Of a stretch of 29,141 bases of DNA, positions 23,995 to 29,141 are shown one piece after another. Both the position numbers and the translations under genes were made by a program. The stretch comes from Lachnospiraceae bacterium (GTDB lineage Bacteria; Bacillota_A; Clostridia; Lachnospirales; Lachnospiraceae). The number at the start of each line of letters is the position of its first letter. The first letter of the stretch is position 1. Under the pieces are notes generated by a model that worked only from the letters and a program-made list of their open reading frames with translations, did not search any database and was not told the DNA's origin. The stretch is from positions 1 to 29,141 of the forward strand of contig JAEEXJ010000032.1 of NCBI GenBank assembly GCA_016291475.1. Direction: 5' to 3'.

Positions 23995-24681
23995 ATGGAA
24001 AAGATATCATTTGAAACAGGAACAAAAACATGCATAGCATACTTTACCCCAAATCCGGAATATCTGCTCATTCAACCGGTATCCGGTGATGAAGAATTAT
24101 TTCTGGAGGAAGAGGTAAAAGGTATTGAGGCGGCTGCAACAGGCAACTTCGCATTTGTTTCTTTTCATGTAGATGATTGGAACTATGAACTTTCTCCATG
24201 GTGTGCCGCTCCTGTGTTCGGAAAAGAATCCTTTGGTGAAGGGGCTCCGAAAACACTTAGATATATAACCGATGAACTGATCCCGGCTGCAAAAAAACTG
24301 CTTAAGCTTGGCGATGCCATAACCGTTGTGTTGGGCGGATATTCTCTTGCCGGACTTTTTTCCTTATGGAGTGCATATAATACTAAAGTCTTCGATTGTG
24401 TATGCGGTATCTCACCTTCGGTATGGTTTGAAGGATGGAAGGATTATGCATCAAAGAACAAAACGCTTTGCCGCAAAGTGTATTTAAGCCTGGGAACAAG
24501 AGAAGAAAAGACCAAAAACAAGATCATGGCAAGTGTGGGAGATAATATAAGATATCAATATGAATTATTAAAAACGGAAGATATCCGTTGCATACTTGAG
24601 TGGAATGAAGGCGGACATTTTAATGATCCCGGCGGAAGATGCGCCAAGGGTTTTGCATGGTGCCTGAACAATGAAGATTGA
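23995..24681 (+). CDS. Alpha/beta-hydrolase-fold serine esterase-like protein
   Basis: The nucleophile motif GGYSLAG (114-120, Ser117) after a VVLGG strand, the segment GISPSVWFEGW (about 140-150) and a late GGHFNDPGGR (His208) match a serine hydrolase of the putative-esterase type. The protein is compact (228 residues), without a signal peptide, so it acts in the cytoplasm. It begins one base after the ligase stop and overlaps the LytTR gene by 11 bases. It may remove or edit acyl groups in the lipid pathway; this is inferred from position only. Confidence 0.72.
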   Translation: MEKISFETGTKTCIAYFTPNPEYLLIQPVSGDEELFLEEEVKGIEAAATGNFAFVSFHVDDWNYELSPWCAAPVFGKESFGEGAPKTLRYITDELIPAAKKLLKLGDAITVVLGGYSLAGLFSLWSAYNTKVFDCVCGISPSVWFEGWKDYASKNKTLCRKVYLSLGTREEKTKNKIMASVGDNIRYQYELLKTEDIRCILEWNEGGHFNDPGGRCAKGFAWCLNNED

Positions 24682-25111
24682 TATAAAGAAGATAAATGAG
24701 GGAGAGGAAAGCGTAGTAATACGTTATAAGGATCTTTCCCCGAAGATCAATAAAATAATAGATGTCTTAAACGGAGACGACAGCAAGCTCAGAGGAAAGA
24801 CGGACGAGGAGGAAGTTTTCTTTTCGCCGGATGATATCTTATATCTTGAATCGGTGGATGATAAAGTGTTTGTTTACACTCCGGATAGGATCATGAGGAT
24901 CGAAGGATCATTAAATTCGTTTATGGCAACGGTAAGCGATGAATGTTTTTTCAGATGCAGTAAGTCGATGATCATCAACATCGGAAGAGTTGAGGCGCTT
25001 AAGAGTCTGTCATCAAACAGGATAGATGCTACGATGGAAGGCGGAGAGCATATAATCATATCCAGAAGATATGCATCGGAATTCAGAAGATTGCTGAAAG
25101 GAGACAGATAG
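24671..25111 (+). CDS. LytTR-family DNA-binding regulator
   Basis: This 146-residue protein has an N-terminal segment of about 50 residues and a C-terminal LytTR DNA-binding domain. Typical parts are VFFSPDDILYLESVDDKVFVYT (about 48-69), the strand FFRCSKSMIINIGRVEAL (about 93-110) and IISRRYASEFRRLL near the end. There is no receiver domain, so it is not a classical response regulator. The following gene is a DUF3021 membrane protein two bases away. LytTR proteins paired with a small membrane partner (for example HdrRM and BrsRM of streptococci) are held inactive by that partner. I infer the same here. Its start overlaps the hydrolase gene by 11 bases, so it is co-expressed with the lipid enzymes. 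Confidence 0.87.
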   Translation: MKIDIKKINEGEESVVIRYKDLSPKINKIIDVLNGDDSKLRGKTDEEEVFFSPDDILYLESVDDKVFVYTPDRIMRIEGSLNSFMATVSDECFFRCSKSMIINIGRVEALKSLSSNRIDATMEGGEHIIISRRYASEFRRLLKGDR

Positions 25112-25112
25112 G

Positions 25113-25574
25113 ATGAAAAATGATAAAAAGCTTTCAGCCTGGGAAATATACCTGACAAGGGAGATAGGAATAGAATTTAAAGCCTGCCTGTATTTTTTTG
25201 CAATACTGTTTTATTACTGCATGTACAGGATCATATGCGGGATATTTGATGCAAGCATTCTTCATATGGCGGAGATGATCATTACATGCTATGTCATATG
25301 TTACCTTCAGGTATATCTGTTCGGAAATTTTGATGAGGCGGAAAAGCCCGGTATAAAAGAAATCGCTGGAGTCATTATTTGTACTGCCCTGTATATACTT
25401 GTTACCGTGCTCGGAAAGTGGTTTGACGGCAGATTGTATGTGACGATCGGGTTTGCTGTATATCTGCTTGTGGTGTATTTCTGTATCTTCCTGATATACA
25501 GGATAAAAAGAAAGATCGAAGATAAAACTCTTAACGAAGACCTGAAACTGTTTCAGGCCGAACACAAAAAGTGA
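25113..25574 (+). CDS. DUF3021-family four-helix membrane protein
   Basis: The protein has four predicted membrane helices at about residues 22-43, 50-68, 84-101 and 109-130, short soluble ends, and a charged C-terminal tail (KRKIEDKTLNEDLKLFQ). This matches the DUF3021 family, which is usually encoded right after a LytTR regulator, as here. By analogy to known LytTR-membrane pairs it likely sequesters or controls the LytTR protein in response to membrane state. It is the last gene of the operon; a strong terminator begins 27 bases after its stop. Confidence 0.82.
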   Translation: MKNDKKLSAWEIYLTREIGIEFKACLYFFAILFYYCMYRIICGIFDASILHMAEMIITCYVICYLQVYLFGNFDEAEKPGIKEIAGVIICTALYILVTVLGKWFDGRLYVTIGFAVYLLVVYFCIFLIYRIKRKIEDKTLNEDLKLFQAEHKK

Positions 25575-25600
25575 ATCATAGAGGTTAAAATATGCATCTT

Positions 25601-25630
25601 ACGGGAACAGATATTGTTCCCGTTTTTTAT
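25601..25630 (+). terminator. Rho-independent terminator ending the lipid operon
   Basis: ACGGGAACA (25601-25609) pairs perfectly with TGTTCCCGT (25615-25623) around a 5-base loop, followed by a T-rich run. It closes the run of eleven genes that starts at 13679. Confidence 0.92.
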
Positions 25631-25667
25631 TTCTGATATTTGTAGATCAAAGAGAAGGAGGATGCAT

Positions 25668-26366
25668 ATGAAGAACGTTATAGAGATCGAACATCTGACC
25701 AAAAGTTACGGTAAACACAGAGGAGTAATCGATGTATCTCTTAAAGTGAAGGAAGGTGACATATTCGGTTTTCTGGGACCGAACGGTGCAGGAAAGTCCA
25801 CTACCATCAGATCAATGATGGGATTTCTTAAAACAGATTCCGGAAGTATCAGGATACTGGGTATGGACAGTGTAAAGGATCACGAGAAGATCATGGCAAA
25901 TATCGGATACATGCCTTCGGAAGCATGGTTTTATGATTCCATGAAGGTATCCGAAGTCATAGCATATGCCGCGGATATCAGAGGGCTTGACTGCAGGGAG
26001 GAAGCCGGAAAGTTATGTGAAAGACTTAAAGTGAATGTAAACAAGAAGATCCGTGAGCTGTCATACGGAAACAAGAAAAAGGTCAGTATAGTCTGTGCGA
26101 TGCAGCATAAACCGAAGCTGTTTATTTTCGATGAACCTACAGGCGGTCTCGATCCCCTGATGCAGAGAAGCTTCTTTGACCTTATCACGGAATATGTGGA
26201 TAAGGGTGCAACGTGTCTTCTGTCAACACATGTATTGTCGGAAGTTAATAAGTATTGCAGGAGCGCCGCGATAATGCGCGAAGGCAGACTTACCATGCTG
26301 GAAAGCCCGGATATTGATGACGATGATTTTTTGAAATTCTATGAAGAGACGGAGGAGGAAGCATGA
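25668..26366 (+). CDS. ABC transporter ATP-binding protein
   Basis: This 233-residue ATPase has Walker A GPNGAGKST (37-45), the Q-loop region GYMPSEAWFYD, signature-like LSYGNKKKVSI (about 129-139), Walker B LFIFDEPTGGLDP and switch histidine in LLSTHVLSE. The signature is SYGNK rather than LSGGQ, a known variant in ABC-2 bacitracin/antibiotic-type ATPases. The frame is open from 25614, inside the terminator hairpin. The ATG at 25668 has AAGGAGG 6 bases upstream and is the right start. It overlaps the permease gene by four bases. Position just after the LytTR-DUF3021 pair suggests control by it. The substrate is unknown. Confidence 0.9.
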   Translation: MKNVIEIEHLTKSYGKHRGVIDVSLKVKEGDIFGFLGPNGAGKSTTIRSMMGFLKTDSGSIRILGMDSVKDHEKIMANIGYMPSEAWFYDSMKVSEVIAYAADIRGLDCREEAGKLCERLKVNVNKKIRELSYGNKKKVSIVCAMQHKPKLFIFDEPTGGLDPLMQRSFFDLITEYVDKGATCLLSTHVLSEVNKYCRSAAIMREGRLTMLESPDIDDDDFLKFYEETEEEA

Positions 26367-27154
26367 AAAAGATTTTTCTCAAAGAATTAAAAATGAATCT
26401 TAAGACACTTCTGATCTGGAGTCTTTCGGTAGGCGGTATGGGGCTTGCCTGTATTCTTTTGTACAGGACCATGGAAGGCGATATGAAGGAGATGGCTGAT
26501 GCATTCTCCAATATGGGCAGTTTTTCCGATGCATTCGGAATGAGCACCCTCAGTATCGCAACGATAGGCGGATTCTTTGCAACGGAAGTGGGTGCGGTGC
26601 ACGGACTGGGAGGAAGCATGTTTGCAGCTCTTATGGGCGCCGGGATGTTATCCAAAGAGGAAGAATTACATACCGGAGAATTTTTGTATTCTTTTCCCTT
26701 ATCGAGAAAAAAGATCGTTTCCGCAAAGGCTTTATGTATAGCTGCGATGATCGCTATGTTTTCTGTTATATGCGCGGGTATGTATGCGTGCGGATTTGCT
26801 ATGCTGGGTGAAGAGCTTCCTGCGAGGGATTTTTTCACATACATGGGGCTGCAGCTTATAATGGATCTGGAGATTGCGGGTATCTGTTTTGCGATCTCTT
26901 CAATTTTTGCAAAAACCAAGACTGGACTGGCCCTCGGAACTTCACTTATGTGTTATGCATACGACATCATAGGAAGAGTCGTTCCGGATGTTAAACCGTA
27001 CCTGTTCATAGGCCCTTTTTCATATTCGAATGCATCGGATATTTTCTCCGGTGCGGAAATACAGACAAAAGCGATAATTTTCGGAATTGCGTTGACGATA
27101 CTATGTGTTGCTTTTGCATATATGTATTATGACAAAAGAGACCTTTCTTCATGA
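26363..27154 (+). CDS. ABC-2 type transporter permease
   Basis: This 263-residue membrane protein has about six hydrophobic helices, starting with LLIWSLSVGGMGLACILLY, with a long extracytoplasmic loop after the first helix (about 35-65) as in ABC-2 permeases. ELHTGEFLYSFPLSRKKIVSAKAL (about 107-130) is the coupling segment seen in this family. It overlaps the ATPase gene by four bases (ATGA) and forms a transporter with it. The 11-bp terminator follows 22 bases after the stop. Confidence 0.88.
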   Translation: MKKIFLKELKMNLKTLLIWSLSVGGMGLACILLYRTMEGDMKEMADAFSNMGSFSDAFGMSTLSIATIGGFFATEVGAVHGLGGSMFAALMGAGMLSKEEELHTGEFLYSFPLSRKKIVSAKALCIAAMIAMFSVICAGMYACGFAMLGEELPARDFFTYMGLQLIMDLEIAGICFAISSIFAKTKTGLALGTSLMCYAYDIIGRVVPDVKPYLFIGPFSYSNASDIFSGAEIQTKAIIFGIALTILCVAFAYMYYDKRDLSS

Positions 27155-27176
27155 CCTGATTACCCGATCTGTCACG

Positions 27177-27209
27177 AACCCCTCTGCTGATAAACGGCAG
27201 AGGGGTTTT
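27177..27209 (+). terminator. Rho-independent terminator after the ABC-2 operon
   Basis: AACCCCTCTGC (27177-27187) pairs perfectly with GCAGAGGGGTT (27197-27207) around a 9-base loop and ends in T residues. Confidence 0.88.
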
Positions 27210-27247
27210 GATATTCTTGATAACTTCCGTTAAAAAGGCTAAACTTA

Positions 27248-27721
27248 ATGGATATGAGACAAACATCACTTTGCTATATAATTAAAGAAGGAAAAGTTCT
27301 TCTTCTGTATCGTAACAAAAAGGAAAACGATGCGAATGAAGGTAAATGGATCGGCGTGGGAGGAAAGCTGGAAGATGGTGAAACTCCCGAAGAATGTATG
27401 AAAAGAGAAGTGCTCGAGGAAACCGGTCTGGAGGTAATGGATTATCATTATCATGGGGTCATACTGTTTGTATCGGACAAGTGGGATGATGAAGAGATGC
27501 ATCTTTACAGCGTTACGGGATATAACGGAGAGATCAAAGCATCCTGTGATGAAGGACGACTTGAATGGATAGACATTCAAAATGTATTTGATCTTCCCAT
27601 GTGGGAAGGAGATAAATATTTTCTGCAGCCTCTTCTCGGAGGAAAAGACAAGATCAACATGGTTCTCAGATACGAGGGAACAGGTGAAGATGAGCATCTT
27701 GTGGAAGTGACGGAAGTTTAG
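27248..27721 (+). CDS. Nudix hydrolase (8-oxo-dGTP diphosphatase-like)
   Basis: The Nudix box is complete: G39, E45, R53-E54, E57-E58, G60 in GKLEDGETPEECMKREVLEETG. MutT-like context is supported by WIGVGGKLE before the box and the 157-residue length. These enzymes hydrolyse oxidised nucleotides or related diphosphates. No strong ribosome binding site is seen; a second in-frame ATG at 27254 is a possible alternative start. It is one base from tcdA and probably co-transcribed with it. Confidence 0.9.
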   Translation: MDMRQTSLCYIIKEGKVLLLYRNKKENDANEGKWIGVGGKLEDGETPEECMKREVLEETGLEVMDYHYHGVILFVSDKWDDEEMHLYSVTGYNGEIKASCDEGRLEWIDIQNVFDLPMWEGDKYFLQPLLGGKDKINMVLRYEGTGEDEHLVEVTEV

Positions 27722-27722
27722 G

Positions 27723-28445
27723 ATGGAAGAATGGATCACAAGAAGCGGATTGCTTCTCGGAAATGATGGAATCGAAAAACTGAAAAACGCAAAAGTGGCG
27801 ATATTCGGGATAGGCGGTGTCGGAGGATATGTTGCCGAAGCACTGGCCAGGAGCGGTATCGGAAGATTTGTTCTTGTTGACAGTGATAAGGTGGATATCA
27901 CCAATATAAACAGACAGATCATCGCACTTAATTCGACTGTCGGTAAATTGAAAGTCGATGTTATGAAAGAAAGGATCTTCGACATTAATCCAAAAGCTTC
28001 GGTGGAAGCAAGAGCATGCTTTTATCTTCCGGAGAATGCTGATGAGTTTGATTTTTCCGATTATTCATATGTGGTTGATGCTGTGGATACGGTTTCGGCC
28101 AAGCTTTCCATAATAGAAAGAGCAAAGCAGGCGAATGTACCTGTCATAAGCTCAATGGGTGCGGGAAATAAGCTGGATGCTTCGGCATTTAAAGTTGCGG
28201 ACATTTACAAGACCAAGGTGTGTCCCCTTGCCAAAGTCATTCGTCATGAGTGCAAAAAGAGGGGAATAAAGGATCTGAAAGTGGTATATTCTGAAGAGGA
28301 GCCGATTAAGAATTCGATAGATACTGATCCTCAGTTCAAAGCATCCGGAAGACCCGCTCCCGGAAGTATAGCATTTGTGCCTTCGGTATGCGGACTGATT
28401 ATAGCGGGAGAAGTTGTAAAAGATCTTACCGGGGCAGGGAGATAA
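27723..28445 (+). CDS. tcdA: tRNA threonylcarbamoyladenosine dehydratase
   Basis: This 240-residue E1-like enzyme closes t6A37 of tRNA into its cyclic form in an ATP-dependent step. The ATP-binding GIGGVGGYVAEALARSGIG (about 29-47), VDSDKVDITNINRQ (about 52-65) and the C-terminal GRPAPGSIAFVPSVCGLIIAGEVV are characteristic of TcdA (CsdL). It follows the Nudix gene by one base and is followed after one base by a TTG-started gene. Confidence 0.93.
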   Translation: MEEWITRSGLLLGNDGIEKLKNAKVAIFGIGGVGGYVAEALARSGIGRFVLVDSDKVDITNINRQIIALNSTVGKLKVDVMKERIFDINPKASVEARACFYLPENADEFDFSDYSYVVDAVDTVSAKLSIIERAKQANVPVISSMGAGNKLDASAFKVADIYKTKVCPLAKVIRHECKKRGIKDLKVVYSEEEPIKNSIDTDPQFKASGRPAPGSIAFVPSVCGLIIAGEVVKDLTGAGR

Positions 28446-28446
28446 A

Positions 28447-29141
28447 TTGGACGTTTCTGTTAAGAAAAAACATTTCATCGGATTTGCTGAAGTTTTTTTC
28501 TCATTATGTTTGGCAAGTATAATTACAGTCGGACGAAGCGTATATAATTACAATTCGGTATCCGGTCTTTTGAGGGCACCCAAAGAAAATGCGGCGGTGT
28601 TCCTCTTTTTGTTTTTTCCTGTTTTACTTATTCTGGCTTTTTTGGGAAAAGCGACAGATAAGAATAAAGAAAAAGAATCTTTTCCCGATGATGAGATTCC
28701 CGGTGTTTACAAAGCGTTTCCGGTGATGGCTTTTATTCTTACGGCGGCATCATCCGCTCTGGCACTTCTTTCGTATTTTCCCGGAATACTCGGATATGAT
28801 TCCGAATGGCAGACACTTCAGGCATACGGAGTTCTTCCTTTATCCAATCATCATCCCGTTCTTCATACTCTTATATGGAATTTTTTTGTGGCTCTTGAGT
28901 GGTGGGGGGTTCCTCATCCCTACGGTCTTGTGATCTACTGTGTTTTTCAGATACTTATTGTATCGCTGGTATGTGCATTTGTAGTCAGATGTGAGATCAG
29001 GGAAGGATGCAGATGGTTTCTTCCCGTCATATCAATACTGTTTTATGCGCTGTATCCCGCATTCGGGGTGTTCTCGATCCAGATGACAAAAGATGTGCTC
29101 TTCGGAAGTGCGGTTATACTTCTGATATTGAATCTTCTTAA
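28447..29141 (+). CDS. DUF6020-like multi-pass membrane protein (3' partial)
   Basis: A long open frame runs from a TTG at 28447 to the window edge (231 codons seen). AGGGAG (28436-28441) lies 5 bases before the TTG; no ATG is near the N-terminus. The protein starts LDVSVKKKHFIGFAEVFF and has at least five hydrophobic helices. Between helices it has FPGILGYDSEWQTLQAYG and LSNHHPVLHTLIWN, matching the D...Q...G...SNHHP..HT motif of DUF6020 proteins. These resemble membrane glycosyltransferases of the GT-C type; the catalytic Asp would be in GYDSEWQ. It touches tcdA, but a functional link is not expected. Confidence 0.75.
   Translation, partial: MDVSVKKKHFIGFAEVFFSLCLASIITVGRSVYNYNSVSGLLRAPKENAAVFLFLFFPVLLILAFLGKATDKNKEKESFPDDEIPGVYKAFPVMAFILTAASSALALLSYFPGILGYDSEWQTLQAYGVLPLSNHHPVLHTLIWNFFVALEWWGVPHPYGLVIYCVFQILIVSLVCAFVVRCEIREGCRWFLPVISILFYALYPAFGVFSIQMTKDVLFGSAVILLILNLL

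Noticed and set aside
25614..25667. N-terminal extension of the ABC ATPase
   Set aside because: It would begin inside the terminator hairpin; the ATG at 25668 has a strong, well-spaced ribosome binding site and starts at the normal family N-terminus.

Overview
The window reads as a low-to-mid GC Firmicutes chromosome, most likely Lachnospiraceae (Butyrivibrio/Pseudobutyrivibrio type). The basis is inference from purine-rich Shine-Dalgarno sites, Clostridia-style codon use, many short operons with strong hairpin terminators, and families such as TrpB2, DUF3737, DUF3021 and DUF6020. I see no rRNA, tRNA, CRISPR array, transposase or phage gene.

Left part (1-8472). A 5'-truncated TrpB2 gene converges on a two-gene ABC exporter operon on the minus strand. 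The exporter promoter has the 19-bp spacer of MerR-controlled promoters and closely matches the promoter of a MerR-methyltransferase fusion gene 6.7 kb away, so the two probably form one regulon. Divergent from the exporter is a leader-peptide unit with a terminator and a possible antiterminator, placed in front of an RsgA-type GTPase with a TTG start. A YbaK/EbsC deacylase, a metallo-beta-lactamase-fold protein and an AlkZ-related protein follow as a small operon.

Middle (8560-13585). An iron-dependent alcohol dehydrogenase, a DUF3737 beta-helix protein and a ferredoxin-domain aldo/keto reductase form a redox operon. The autoregulated MerR-methyltransferase gene and a lone GNAT gene follow.

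Right-centre (13679-25574). Eleven plus-strand genes overlap or nearly touch and end at one strong terminator. They encode a CarS-like CDP-lipid synthase, a PEP-synthase/rifampin-phosphotransferase-like dikinase, PssA, phosphatidylserine decarboxylase, a UbiA-like prenyltransferase, a second dikinase, a double-GNAT protein, an acyl-AMP ligase, a serine hydrolase, a LytTR regulator and a DUF3021 membrane protein. CarS, PssA, Psd and UbiA are the set that builds and decorates archaeal-type polar lipids; the two dikinases and acyl-transfer genes make it unlike a known pathway. This is my best candidate for an undescribed system: a dedicated locus for an ethanolamine-headed, possibly prenyl- or acyl-modified lipid with its own membrane-linked regulator.

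Right end (25668-29141). An ABC ATPase/permease pair follows the lipid operon and may belong to the LytTR-DUF3021 system. Then come a Nudix hydrolase, TcdA and a TTG-initiated DUF6020-like membrane protein cut by the window edge.
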